This document shows positions 23,512-39,393 of a stretch of 64,000 nt of DNA, one piece after another; the first letter of the stretch is position 1; the number at the start of each line of letters is the position of its first letter. Under the pieces are notes generated by a model. The model saw only the letters and a list, made by a program, of their open reading frames with translations. It had not been told where the DNA came from and did not search any database. The position numbers were made by a program, and so were the translations under genes. Source of the stretch: Mesaphorura yosii (taxonomy: Eukaryota; Arthropoda; Collembola; Poduromorpha; Tullbergiidae); the NCBI GenBank assembly GCA_009869945.1, contig WIXG01000242.1, positions 1 through 64,000 on the forward strand. The letters are read 5' to 3'.

Positions 23512-26500
23512 ACAAGGTCACGAGTATTCTATTCTCGAGTTCACAGCTCACAAACTTTTGTATTAGCAAAATAATAGTGCCCGAATATAGTAATTGTATA
23601 AGTGGGCACCAACTCCAAGTCTGTGCGATCTCAATCCAGACTTAATTATTGCCTTTGTACGCTGAACTGGGCATTTCTATTGTTATCATTATTAATATTG
23701 CGCGTAATCTAATATTGCTTTAATTGTCGTGATTAAACCTTTTGAATGGGAACTTTCGAGTTGCGACTGTGAAATTAAATTACAATTGTGTTATTAATTC
23801 AGATTTGCCCGATTTCTTAATCAGTTTCCTACCCAGGCCCAAAATTAGTTATTTATTGTATTTTCATCCGAACAAGTGCATTGGTAGTTTCTAAAACCTG
23901 CTGTCAAAAGCCATATTCTGGTGAAAGATATATATTCGCTATTTAAACGATTTTAGCGTACAGAGTGCCTGAACCTGACTGATCTCTTCGAATCGAACTC
24001 TTCTCGTTTTTGTTCCGTCATCATCGTCTTGTGAAGAACTGGGAAAACTGGAGACTTGATCATAATTTTCGACTTCAAACTGTTAAGCACATAAACCAGT
24101 CAATTAATATGAAATTGCATACAGTAATTACAGTGTGTTGACAGTTACATCTTAATTAAGGCATTTGATGGGTCAGCAGTCAGTTCAGTGCTGCGTGACT
24201 GAGAAGAGAAAGACGAAGACCTGATCGCCTGGCCTGAATGAATGGCGGCTGCACAGGCTGCATGGCATGGCCTGACCTGGCATTTGGTACCACGGTTGTT
24301 GATGATGACCTCTTTTATTACATCTGTCATGTCAAGATAATTACAATCCAATCTTCTCTTCCAATACAACAACACATCTCATCGCATCAGCATCAAATTC
24401 AAGTTCAAGCTCTAAGTGAAAAAGAGAGACCGAGACGAGATTTTGTGAGAAAATAATAAAAATTATTGCATTGCATGTTTATGGCCACTCCGCCAGCTGC
24501 AAAATGCAAACTGCAAAACTCCTGCTGCTGATCTCGACCCACGAGTTCGGGTTCTCAGGTCTCAGGTTCTGTCTTTCATTAATTAAGAACAACTGTTGTG
24601 TTCTTTTGTTTTATTACCGCATTATTACGAATTATGCAGGTACAGGTTTCATTGTCTGTGAAAAGTCTGTAATCATCACAAATCTTGAGACTTGCGACTG
24701 CGGCTGCGCCGAAGCCGTCTATGGCTTAATGAAATATGAAGTCGTAAATTGTGCTGACAGATTTCTTCATCTTCGTCTTCAAACTTAGCCGAGCCCCGTT
24801 GATGCCTGCCAATTCATTCTCGATCTTTTGTTTCTGAGGGTGCGCCGATGGGCCGGTGACCAATGACCTTTTGCACATCCTAAATAATGGAACCATGGAA
24901 CGGTCAAGCGAGCACTGCGCGCGCGCTGCGTATTTTAGAGTTCAGGCAGAGCAAAAGAATAAAAGCACGGGACAAACAGCAGTAGCCAGACACAGGCACC
25001 AAGCCAAGGCAGCACTTTGAAAGAAACAACGAAGAAAGCCAAACCAAGCCAAAACACAACAATCACAGCAACAACAACAATGTAAGGTAAGGCGCAAAGG
25101 TAAAGGTGCATAGATTTGCAATGGAACTTACCTTGAGAGCAAAGAAATACAACCGTGCTGCTGCGCTTGAAAGGACGTAAATGCATTTGGCTGCACATTT
25201 ATTGCTGCCATGTCGCTGTTTAGCGCTACGATGCGATGCACTACACATATGAGAGTCCGGTTTTGCTTTTTCAAGCCATCATAAACATTACTCTATGCCA
25301 CGCCAGGCAATCTCATCTGTTCTCTGTTGCTGTTCTATTCTGTCTTCTGTCTCGATCTTGCTCACAGTGTTTCTTTCTCCGTCGTTCGGTGAAGAAGTGC
25401 GTTCACGATCAGAGAGATCAGTGCGTCAGCATCAGAGATCTTCTGTGAAGCAAATCTTCGTCAAATTTCTCAGTTCTGCAAACTGCACCACGAACGAGCT
25501 TAGACTTAGACCTGGAGCGCATTCGCACTGCATTGCATATGATGCCATAAAATATTTATGGTTATTATTTGTTTGGGCCAAGCCAAGACAAGACAAGACT
25601 CAAGACCGACCAAGTGACAGCAACGGCAACGCTGATAGTGGACCAAGTCGTGCTCATCTTCATCTCATTGAATACCGTATCCTAAGCAGCGACAGTGGCA
25701 GTAGCCAGCCGACGCTTGATTCTGTTCATTTTAAGTGGTTTTTGTTGATGAACAGGTTATATAACCAAATAACCACAACACAACAGACGGACTTGGGCTA
25801 TACTTCAATCTTCTCAATAATAATTCCAGTTTTGCCCTTGAAAAATTATACACAAAGTGGTCATCAAAGATTCATCCAAGAAAATCTTGTTCATTGAATC
25901 ACAACCGCAGCATTGCATTGCATCGGGACGACTCAGAGACCCAAAAGTCGTGATCACCGTCAAGCGTCAAGTGGTCAACTTTTGTACGACTACCACGTAT
26001 CGTCACACATTTCGTACCACGGCTCCTCATTGTTCAGCTACGCTGCGAGTACGTGGGACAACAAGACAAAACAATACGAAGAAAGAAGAGATAAGCAACT
26101 GAAGCAGCAAAAAATAAGTAAGTCAGAAAACGGATCATTTTAATCAATACGTGATTGAATAATTAAAGGATTATTTAATTCTTAATTGCGGCATGGCACT
26201 TGTCAAAACACAAAAATCCTTTAACACATTACCCGTGAATGGCGAACGCGAACCGGCCTTTGCCTTTGTTCCTAATTTGTATCGTTACAGCACGGCTTAG
26301 ATTCTAAACATTGTATTTCATTGTTGTAAGTCTAATTGTTGTACCGCACACGTCAAAGAGCTAACGTTTCGGCTCGGCTTTCGTTTGGTTCAATCGAGGT
26401 CCCAGATCACAGAACGCCGGATCCGGTGTTTCACATTTCACTCAAAGCCAAAATATCGAGAATTGTAGAATGTGCGTGACAAAGGCTATTATTATGATTG

Positions 26501-29500
26501 TTGCTTGATGTCTGCCCTGCGCTCGTTGATCCGGAGAAGTGTATTCAACTGTCCATTCCTGCTTTTAGATAATTGCTTTGCGAAGAGAGGAGAGCATGGG
26601 AAAAGTCAAAAGAGACCTCGCCCTTTAGTTAAATATACCGTCATTGTCAAAATACTAGAAAATTTACATGCTTCGATCCGCTCTCCGTGTTCGTGATCAT
26701 TGTCGTTGTCGTCATTGTCTTGAGTGATTAAATTGGACCCGGCCCTTCCGTCGTTGTTTCATGCTGTCAGCTTTGTGCCCGTCCATGACATTTCGCTTTG
26801 TGCACGGCAACTGACAGCCCAGTTGCAGTGTGTCTTCAGTTCCTCATTGGGAGAACAGAACGAGAGATGCTCTTTCGGGCCAAAATACGGCAGATTTTTC
26901 GATGCAGCATCGTAAAATGTTGTATATTTGTCTTTCCCAGCGTGCCAGCGTAGCGCAAGTTTGTTCTGCGGTTACCTTTACCAGAGTTCAAGCCACAGTC
27001 ACACAGACATGCACGAATTTGGTTTTTGGCATATGGCTTCCTGATTCTGATTTGTGTTCGTTTGCTCGCCTGCTTTTTCCATCATTAACTTGGTTGAGAT
27101 TCCGTTCAGTGTTGTGTGGTGAGCCGGTGAGTGCAAGTGCAGAAGTGAGCCTTCACTTCCTTTTCTCTGGTTATATATTTATATATCTCCTTCAGCCTTC
27201 ATGAGACCAGATAGCTTGTGCAGCCGAGTACAAAGGTTATTTGTATTAGCGCAAAGTAAGAAACTGATTTATGGGAAGATTTATTTCAAATTGAGTTCAT
27301 TTGCGGCTTGGCCTCTGCCTTTGCTTGCATTCGCTGGCCGGCGAACCTGGCCTGTCCTGACCATGGCCTCATTGAACATCGAGCAACTCAGCTTGTTTGT
27401 AGCTTGTAGCATCGCCGATGCAACCAGGTTTAGATTAGAGACGAACCCTCGCTGGCTGGCGTGTTGGTCGGCCGTATTTATTATTTTTGTAACATTTTCC
27501 CATCATAAATAATACGTTTCGGGCTCATTTTCCCACTAACTGCCTGCCCTGTTCTTGCATTACAATACTTACATAAGTTTTAACGTAATCTCTGCTGATG
27601 ATCACACGGCGATGATGAGAAAAAACAAGTTGACTAACAATCATGACCGTGCCGTGCGGGGAGAGAAAACAGCACAGCGGAGGGAAAGATTACAAAGGAG
27701 ACCGAAAATCTTCCTTCAGTTCATTATTTTTGCTATTATTTTGAAGGGTTCGTGGTCGTGGCCGTAGTCTACTTCGTGCGGCCAGGCCGGACGGCCAAGG
27801 GCTCTTTCAGTCATATCCCGTTTGGACAGACAGGTTTGCGTTTTAGTCCCGATGTCCGTCCGTCCAGAACCTTTCCCATGCACGAGACAATGCACGATGC
27901 ACTTGTTCATCACTTTCTTCTTTTCTTGCGCTGCCGTCTTTCAATTTCTTTTTCTGATTTCCCTTTTCGATTTCGTGGGATTTTCGGTCGGGAAGGCCAG
28001 CATCCAGGACCCTCCTTGTTTCGTGTTGTGTAGGGTTCCTTTGCGGTGCGGTCCGTGATGGTGATAGTGGTTTCGGTCTGGGTCTGGACGTTTTAATCAT
28101 CCGCACCGCCGCCACTGCACCGTGGCATCAAAACAAAAGCAGAATAAGAATTTGAAGCACGATTCCATTCACAACCCACATTTATTAAATCGTACAATAA
28201 ATCTTAACCTACCTGTTGAATAATAATATTGTGTGGCTCCTCTGGAGACCATGGACTGGACGATGGAGACCAGCGCCAGACGCAAGACTCCTACGGCGGA
28301 GTCCCAGCTCAATTCCAGTTCGATTTCAATTGTTGCATTGTCGCTGCGACTGCGACGGGACCGTACTTTTAAAAGCTACCTGTTTCGAGGTAGATTCTAA
28401 ATCTAGCACAGTGCAAGGTTCATACACAAAGTGAAAATGACTTGCCGAAAATAACTTATTCTGTGTCTGTCTCCATTTTACGATGATTTCGCACTTTGTT
28501 CTGCGTCTCGGTCTCGTCCTCGTTCTTTTCATGATAATCACCACTGCCATGCTGCCACCATGTCATTGTCGCCGTCTCCGTCGCCGTTGTGTATGATTTA
28601 CCCGTATTTATGTTTGTCACCATGCTTTTACCTGAACTGCCTTTGAACGAAGCAGAAGCAGGTTGGTTGACGTTGACACTGTTCGTGTTTGTATTTGGGT
28701 TTATTGTTGCTATTTTAGTCGCATATACTCATTCTTACCTATCTCGCAGTGACTCAAGCGCTAAGGATAACTGTTCTTTACTTTACTTTGCGTTTGTGTA
28801 TTGATTTTAGTAGCTTTTGCTCGTAAAAATATAAACAAGCGAGAGCCTTGCTGTCATTGTCCTCGTCAGTCGAGTCTGAAACTCATAATTTCAGTAAACG
28901 TAAACGCGCAGTGGATGTTTACAATGCTAAATAAATACTTCACTGCTGTGTGGTTCCTGGTTTTAATGGGCACAGGGCGCGGGCGACGTGCATCGGTTCC
29001 GGCTTGGTTTTTTAGTTCACGTCGGTTTTGTTATTGGAAAACACGCTGAGACGGAGCCGAAATTAGGACAAGTGACCAGCTGGCCTTTATCTTCATGAAA
29101 TCCCAAATTAGCTCAAACGCGGTTCTGTTTACTGTTTACATGTGCAACTTCCTTGTGTGAATTGTCAAATGCCACATCCTTCCCGACTGATCCATTAGTA
29201 TCGCAAATCGCGATTATGACATAACTAGGTATTAGTAGTCCCAATGCAACTTGGTTTGTGGTTTGATTAGAATTGCTTTTTGTGAAGCAAGAAAACAGTG
29301 CTAGTGCAATGCAAGGTCGTTCTGATTAATTATTAGCTGTGGCTGCTAAGGACGAGCGCCTACAATGGCAAATGGACAAAATCTGCAGCGAACTTTAAAA
29401 CTAAAACTAGTCGTAATCCTGAAGATATAAGACAAAAAGACACTGCGTTGGTGGAGAGAGTCTTCAGTCTTTAATCACGCTCCTTTCTGGTTTGTTGTGA

Positions 29501-29543
29501 GCAGGTTCCGTAAACCCTAAACCAATCTTCGGAGGAGGCCACA
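23512..29543. other. Long non-coding stretch, low sequence complexity
   Basis: About 6 kb with no gene I can support. The text is rich in recurring GCATT, CATGC and GACAAG-like words. Several plus-strand open frames reach 90-200 codons (for example 25295-25897), but none shows a domain, credible signal peptide or splice-paired partner. It probably contains the promoter and possibly 5' untranslated exons of the calponin-homology gene. Confidence 0.5.
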
Positions 29544-32500
29544 ATGAGCAGTCGCGAGAAACGCGGACCGCTGGCCCTGGAAGCTTGGGCCAAGCAGAAT
29601 CTCGACGGCTACATGGGAGTTCGAATAAGAAATATGACCACATCGTGGAGGAACGGCCTCGCATTCTGCGCTTTGATTCATCGGTGGAGACCAGACTTGA
29701 TGTACGTAAGCCAAAAACGAAGCCTTCTGTTTATTTAAATCATGTAATTATACACTAAACTAACATGTGTTAATCGTGTCCGAGTCCGAGTCCATTTCCA
29801 AATTTGGCTGGCCATTCGATACAACGCTGAACATTTGTAAAGTAATCTCTTGGCATTTGCCCATGTTTCATGTTCTGTTCGCCTCACCTCACCTTGGAAC
29901 AAGATATTTCTGGCCTGGTTAACTCTGTTGTTTATGTGATTTCAGTGACTACGACAAATTGAATCCAGATGACATATTTGGCAACTGCTCGCTGGCCTTC
30001 GAAGTTGCCGAGAGTAAACTTGGGATCCCAGCTCTGCTGGACGCTGAGGACATGGTTACCTTTGAGATTCCGGACCGACTGTCCATTCTGACCTATGTCG
30101 CGCAATTCTACAACACGTTCAAGCATTTCCCCGCGCCTTCCTCTCACAAGCACCCCAAACTTGGACCTTCGAAATCGCTGTCGTCTTCGTGCTCCGACTC
30201 ATCTCCAATTCAAGAAGAGCCCCCGACGAGCCTTCTTCGCCGCACGAGCCTGAGCCTTGTGAATAGTCCAACCCCGATCAGTTCCGACACGACGCCTTTG
30301 TCATCAACCAAGATAGTGACGACAAGCGACGAGAGCGGTTGCAGCTCCAGCTCCAGAACGGCCAGCACGAGCAGCTGCGCGAGTTCGAGCGAGAGCACAA
30401 GCTGCAGTGGCAGCGACGCCGACGCTGATTTACAGGCGGATGATGACCTTGAAGATGAAGATTCAATTTTACACGAGACAAGCAGTGCAACACCGCCACC
30501 AGTGCCAGTTGCAGCTCCTCCTGATAAGGTAAATTAATTTATTCATTCAATTCCACTTGTCATAGTCGCAGTCGACGCTTTGAGCGCGTCATAGCTGTTC
30601 TTGCACAGGTTATCATAATTCCTTATTCGGAAACCATTTGCGCAATTTGTTGTTGTTTGTGACACCAAAAACGATACGTCTTACATGTTCAGCTTCTACA
30701 ATTTTCCATTACCACAGCCATACCATAACCCATCCATCATCGCCATCATGCCACGCCACGATTATTCCTTTAACCTTGAGGACGAACCGCGAATGGCGAA
30801 TGGTGAATCTTTCGTTCTACATGATTATTAATTGCTCACAAAATTACTATTACTGCACTACACATCGGCATGCCATGCCAAGCCATGCCATGCTGTAATA
30901 ATAGTGATTATCAAATGATGACAAGATGCCACGGCGAGAAAGATGACATAAGCACTTGTGCAGTTATTTTTGGAGCGAGCTGGGTCGGTCACTTGCGCAA
31001 TAGCACAGCACAATTCATTTTCAACTTGAAGATTGAGAACTAAGCCCAAGTCCAAGCAAAGACTCGATCAAGTCATGATTGCTCTCAAGACTCAAAAGAT
31101 TGTTTTCGCACTCGTTCGTACAACAATCTGCAATTTGCAATCAACCGTGTAATATTTTCAATAAATCTTCATCTTCATTTCGTAAATACTTCAAGCACAA
31201 CCAAGCCACACACAAAAGTCTGCCTAGACTTCACGACGCAAAGAATTTGACCTAGAACTTGAGACTTGAGTTTAGGCTTGTGTGCAGTTGGAAATTACGA
31301 TTTGGGACGTTGATGAATGATGACGGCGGTGGTGCAGAGTACAGTACAGAAGCATATTTGCGAGACATGTTTTATCACACTAGACTGTATAAATCGTAAA
31401 TTCGTACGCAAATTGTGGTCCGTGGTCGTAAATATTTAGACATGCATTTGGTTTTAGAGGAGAAAGATGCAAAAGCAGAAAGCAGAATACAGACGCTTCT
31501 TTCGACTTTTCCATTAAAGACCTCATAAAAATGTGAATCACAAATCAAGCTCGCTGCTGACCCAATTCTCTGCTTGTTTCTGTTTCTGCTTCTGCCTAAT
31601 TGAACCACTTCAGGCTACGGGCGTCTTCGTGAAGTGAATCTTGATTCGAGCCGAGGCTGAGAGACTGAGACTGACTCACATAGGATTCTGAATTGTTAAT
31701 TAAAAAATACAAGCCCAAGCCATAAGAAGCCGAGCCAAACCCGACCACAACACAACAGCAATCTGGTCTGTTTAATATTTTCCTTTGAGAAAGGGAAAAA
31801 CGCCATTTCCATGTCGTTCTCACAAATTCGGCTGTCTGACTTCGAATACAATGTAGCCAGCGTAACTGCAAACGCCTTCGTCTTTCTTTCTATGAAAATA
31901 ATAATCAGAATAATAATAATGTTTTGTGTATTGTTGTTGGATTTATTTATGACTAGGAGTTGGATGTTAGATTTGGGCTGACTGCAGTGTAGTGCAGTGA
32001 GATGCATACAAGAAAGTTATTATTTTGAGAATGAATTGAATGAAATGAACCGAGCTTGGTCTGGCTTGTGGCTTCAGGCATTCATTCATGAGCTCGGGAC
32101 TGAGAATGAGATGCGTGCGTTCGTTCATCGTTTATCAAGCTATTTTAGTGCTCAGCTCGTACATAGTACACAGACGCATCTTGCGTGCGTGTATTTTGAT
32201 TGCTGATACTGATAACGCTTTTAACACAGTGACATACGCATTCGTACAGTGTCAGTCATCAATGTTTGCTGTACACTGTTCAGGATAATACAACAATCAA
32301 TTATTATAATTCTTCAACAAGAAAAGGTGCAGTGCATTTGCCATTTGCATTCGATTCGCTATTCGCATCGTCATGCTGATTTTTATTAATTCCATACACG
32401 CTGTATGCCGTGGCTGTGGCCGCACGGAACGACGGCGCGTCTTCAGCTTATACGCATATTTGTATTTGTATTTATTTGAACAGTTATTGTCGTGTTATTA

Positions 32501-35500
32501 GTATTAAGTTGGCTGCGTACAGCGTGCTTTGTGCTTAGTCCGTTGTTGAGTGCGTAAATGGGAGATTACAGGGCACGCACGCACTCGCAAGCGAAGATTG
32601 AATTTGAATTCGATTCCATTCCAATTGATTGTTATTGTAATTGCACTACAATTGCTGTTATGATTATGACTCTGATTATTGATGCATTCAATCTTCTTTC
32701 CTTCTCTGACTTTCTTCTGCTTACTTGTTCCGATGACGATGGGCTGATGCTGATCGAGTTTAATAGGGCGTTAATGGGCCTACGTCTCCGTCAGAAAAGA
32801 AAATGGGCCCATTGTTGTCGCTGTAGATTTTGCGTATACGCGATACAAGCCAAAAGCCATCACTGCAGCACCGTTAAGTTAAGTGTTCCCACTTCGACTT
32901 CGCTCGCGCTGCATGTAAATTCCTTCCTGCTCGCTCCATTCTATTGATTCAATATTCAATCAAATTCGAATAATTCGATCATTGACGACGACCCAATTTA
33001 TCAGAAACACATCTTGACTTGCTTGACTCTTCTATTCTTATGCTGCAAACAATGGCAAGACCAAGACAGGAATTATTTAAATGTACTAGCGCTGCAGTGC
33101 AGTGTCTCTGCATTAAGTGGGTTATTCATTTCGCGAATCGTGGCCTGCCTGGCCTGGCCACGCGGTGAGTCTTGTGCCATGCCGTGCTGCGAGGATAATG
33201 CGGAACTATGAAATTAATTTAGCGTGATGTCAATCCCGTGCACGGTGCAACGTTGCTATGCAATCTGCTTGCAACGCAACACAGTAATTATTCTCATTCT
33301 CAAGTGGACCCATCATCGTCACGTTTGCAATTGCAATCGGCAATTGCTACGATCATTTCCATTTCCCTGTGCAGTGTTTGCAAGATGCGATTATTATATT
33401 GTTGTAATAATTACATTTAGTACATCTACTTCAACTTTCACTTCTTTTGTGCTTGTACACACGTATGCACTACACCAGCTAGCACCGGCAGCGGCAGCGA
33501 GGATAGAAGAGCAAGATACTTACAACTAATAACCAGCAATCAACCTCTTTTGCATCTCTGCATTGCAAAGCAATCACAGTCACAGTCGTCGCAACGCAAG
33601 ATTTGTAAATCATCGCATTGTTTACTTTGGCACAAGCAATACGAAGCTGGTTATGTTATCTAATTGAAATGAATGCGTGATAGCATCTCGGTCGCGGCCG
33701 CGTTCGAGAAAAGTGAAATTATAAATGAGCAAATTAAAAGTTTTTCATCTCTTCTTTCGATAATAATTATGATTTATCGCGACCCGTCGCTGATTTATGC
33801 ACGGCACGGCAATGCATAATTTATTGAGTTGTGATGCAGTGCATCGGCATTGGCTGCTGGCTCGGTATCGAGAGTCGAGAGGCAGCGGCAAGCAGACTTG
33901 CTTCATGATATCTGATACGCTGTGTATTCAAGTTTCACGTCAATTCACTTGTACTTTGGGTTTTATAATTTGTCAATAACCTCAGGCACGACACAAGACT
34001 CGGGACGTGCTCAGATTTTCGTTATCTTCACTTTAGTACATTTACACAAATTACGGCTGCACATTTTGTCATGAAACTTGAAATTTACGCATAACGCATG
34101 TTAGGATATTTGCAGTCTATTCGCCTTGGAAGTGAAGCATAAATTCAGGCTGCTTTGTTCTGCTGCAGGATTTGAACTTGTGAAGATTCCGGTCGTCTTT
34201 CATCAGTTCAAGCAGCACGGATCGCGGAATAACAAAATAATTCAATTCTAATTTATTCCCCGTTAAGTACCTGTCAGCCGCGATACCGCGCTAATTTCAT
34301 TTCCTCCTCATTGTCATTGTAAGCAGGATTTTGCTTTTGTATTTTGACGCAATGCATTTGCGAGATGCTCTTGTCGTGTCTTGACTGCCGTGTCATACAT
34401 CTTCAGTTGAGATTAGCGGCCTTCTTCTGAAACGCGAAATCTGCAATTCGCGTTCGGTATTCGTAATTTGCACTTTATACGCTTACGCAGTAATTTACGA
34501 AAAAGTAATAAAAAATAATTATCACATTTACGACGACATAAAATTACTTCATTATTACCCTGCAATTTCACGGCATGCATGCTATACTCGTACCCCATGC
34601 TTTTAGAACATCGAGCATAAGCACGCAAATTGTTCGCATCGCAAAGCAAGCCTGAGAAGCTTATTAGCACCAACGCTCAATTCTAAAAGGATTTTCTAAT
34701 TCTTTACAGTTTATTTGATATTTAGAACGAGCGTGCAAATTACCGCATTGCCCTCCGCGTCCTGCTGTACTCCTCTGGTCATACGATCGTGTAATACGAG
34801 GATATTGTCATTTTAACCGTGATGCCGTTTGTCAGGGATGCTGGCCTGGCTAACTGGCTATTTAGTCTCACCAGCTCAGCAATTTGTGACATATTACACG
34901 CAATTCTTAGGCACGGCACATTGTTAGCAGTTGGCAAAATGGTTCGCGTCACGGCACATTGGATCCATCATCCATTTTAGGTTCGGCTCATTTCGTATTT
35001 GTGCAGTGTTGTAAGCGTAAGCTTAATGTGAAGCAAGTTGTTGACGCACAAGCACTCGTAGCTCTTTATGATGTTTATGACATGTAAACAGTTAGCTTAT
35101 AAATAGACAGAAATTGCATTGAGTGAGCATAAAATTTGCGTCAAGACTAGACGTTGGCGCAACATTCAATGCTGCTGCAATACGCTAAATAATGGGCCAA
35201 CGCGCACTCGAAATTCGCATCCGTCATGACAAAGACAAGACATCGACTCAAGGTGACGTGTATCTTTTAAAAATTGAGCACCTGTCACTTGGGTTCAAAA
35301 TATTTGTCATTAATGCCACGCATGCATTAAATCCTGAATTATTTCGGTTCATTTCGCGTGTGGGCACGGCACGGTTTGGCAGTTGCCTTTGTGAATGAAT
35401 GAGTTCGATATCCGTTCCAATAACTGTTCATTGGAAATTCATCCAAGCGTGTATTGCATGTCAGACCTGCCCTCCTCCTTCATTATCGTCATCGTCAACG

Positions 35501-35974
35501 CAAAATCGCAGAGTATAAAGTTTTTAAATCTATTTTTGATTTATGCACCTGTAATTAACACTGATTCATTTTCCATTTTCCTCCTGGCAGGCCATTGCAG
35601 TGGCATTGCCATTAATACAATGCAGGTGGTCCTTCATTCATTCTCTCGTACTCGTACTCCCTGTAATTTGCAATGATCTCACATGGCAACCCGTCCCCGT
35701 TCGTGGTTCATGTTCACTTTTACAGTTGGTTCCTAGAACTGTGAATTCATTAAGATTTTACTGCGTGAGACGGCATTGTTTCAGATTTATTATTTCTTGA
35801 ACCGGCAGGTTTCTTGGATTCATGTTTCGTTGTACTTGATGACCTGAATTAATGTTTTCTTTTTGTTTTGTTTCCGTGCAGGCTCCAAAAGAAGAAAGAG
35901 TCACTACTTCGAGTGCCATCAACATCACTCTTGAGGAAATAATGGGACAGTTCAAAGGAGAAATCTTCTGCTAA
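29544..35974 (+). CDS. Single calponin-homology-domain protein (MICAL-like)
   Basis: Exons 29544-29701, 29946-30528 and 35882-35974 join in frame to 277 residues. Residues about 10-115 form a type-2 CH domain: [43 protein letters not shown], then LAFEVAE..LGIPALLDAEDMV and PDRLSILTYVAQFY, closest in my memory to MICAL-like and EHBP1-type proteins, which link membranes or Rab effectors to the actin cytoskeleton. The rest is a serine-rich, low-complexity stretch, an acidic patch (DDLEDEDS) and a Pro-rich segment. The last exon, after a 5.3-kb intron, adds 30 residues ending GEIFC. No LIM or coiled-coil domain was found. The third exon rests on a strong polypyrimidine-CAG acceptor and frame; other exons could exist in the large intron. 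AATAAA at 36453 may end the transcript. Confidence 0.72.
30529..35881. other. 5.3-kb intron, no nested gene seen
   Basis: Intron of the calponin-homology gene. It is A/T-rich with many cryptic repeats of GCATT, CATGCC and AATAAT words. Open frames up to 129 codons occur on both strands without support. No transposon end or tRNA was recognised. Confidence 0.5.
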
Positions 35975-36593
35975 AAAGTACCAAGCGAACCCGAGTGTGG
36001 TGTCGATGGTCGATATGAATCATGTTGCAGTTACGAAATAGATCTGACTTGTTCAGTTTATTCTTTAATTTAAGTGCCTAAAATTATGAATTATCAAGTA
36101 CCTTCAGAATTCTTGACTCTCGACAGAATTACTTTATTGAATTAATTACGACTTCAGACGCTTTGCAGTTGTAGCTGAATTGATGTTAAGTTAATCGTAG
36201 TTGATGCGTCTTCTAGCCTGTCCGTTTAGTTGTGGTTAAGCTAGCATTACCAACTTCACGTCACGAAATTGAGTATTTTATGTTCCTAGTCAGAGATTAA
36301 ATTTTATTGTGTAGTACTGCTATAGACAAGCTGTGTAGCTGTGTGCGCTTACCTGTTCTATGATTGAATTACACTTATCAACTTCGAAGCAATTTTATTC
36401 TTAAGAATGACCTGTGAATTTATGCAGCATTTATACTCAATTTTAATTCTAGAAATAAATGCTCTTGGAAAATGTTTTTAACTTCTTTCGAGTAATGTCA
36501 AGATGGAAGTGTAATTTGGAGAATCATATTATTTATTATCGTCAATCGTTAAACAAATCAGTGTTCTGATTGATTCAACAATGTCCCATATAA

Positions 36594-39064
<2,471 letters not shown>

Positions 39065-39393
39065 CCTGGAGTCTGGGCTACTGTGACTGCGACTCTCTTT
39101 GCCTCGTATCACAAATCACTATGACAGAACATCCGACAATCGACTGGCACATTCTTACATTTAGTGACAGGCTGGAAATCTTCAAGAGACTTTGATTGCC
39201 CTCCCACTTTTTTGTTTCTCACATTGCGTAATAATCACGAATCATAATTGATTACGAAACCAATGTACAATGCCGTGTGAAGTGTCCCTACAATCAAGAG
39301 TGATCACTCCAATATACTCTGACTTTATTTGTTCTTTGAATAGCAGATTAATTAACAAGTACCAATGCTGCCTGTGCCGCACATGTGTCCAGC

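Noticed and set aside
25295-25897. 200-codon plus-strand open frame
   Set aside because: It begins with a hydrophobic run but continues as low-complexity Ser/Gln/His sequence with no domain; no splice partner or polyadenylation context was found, and the region is cryptically repetitive.
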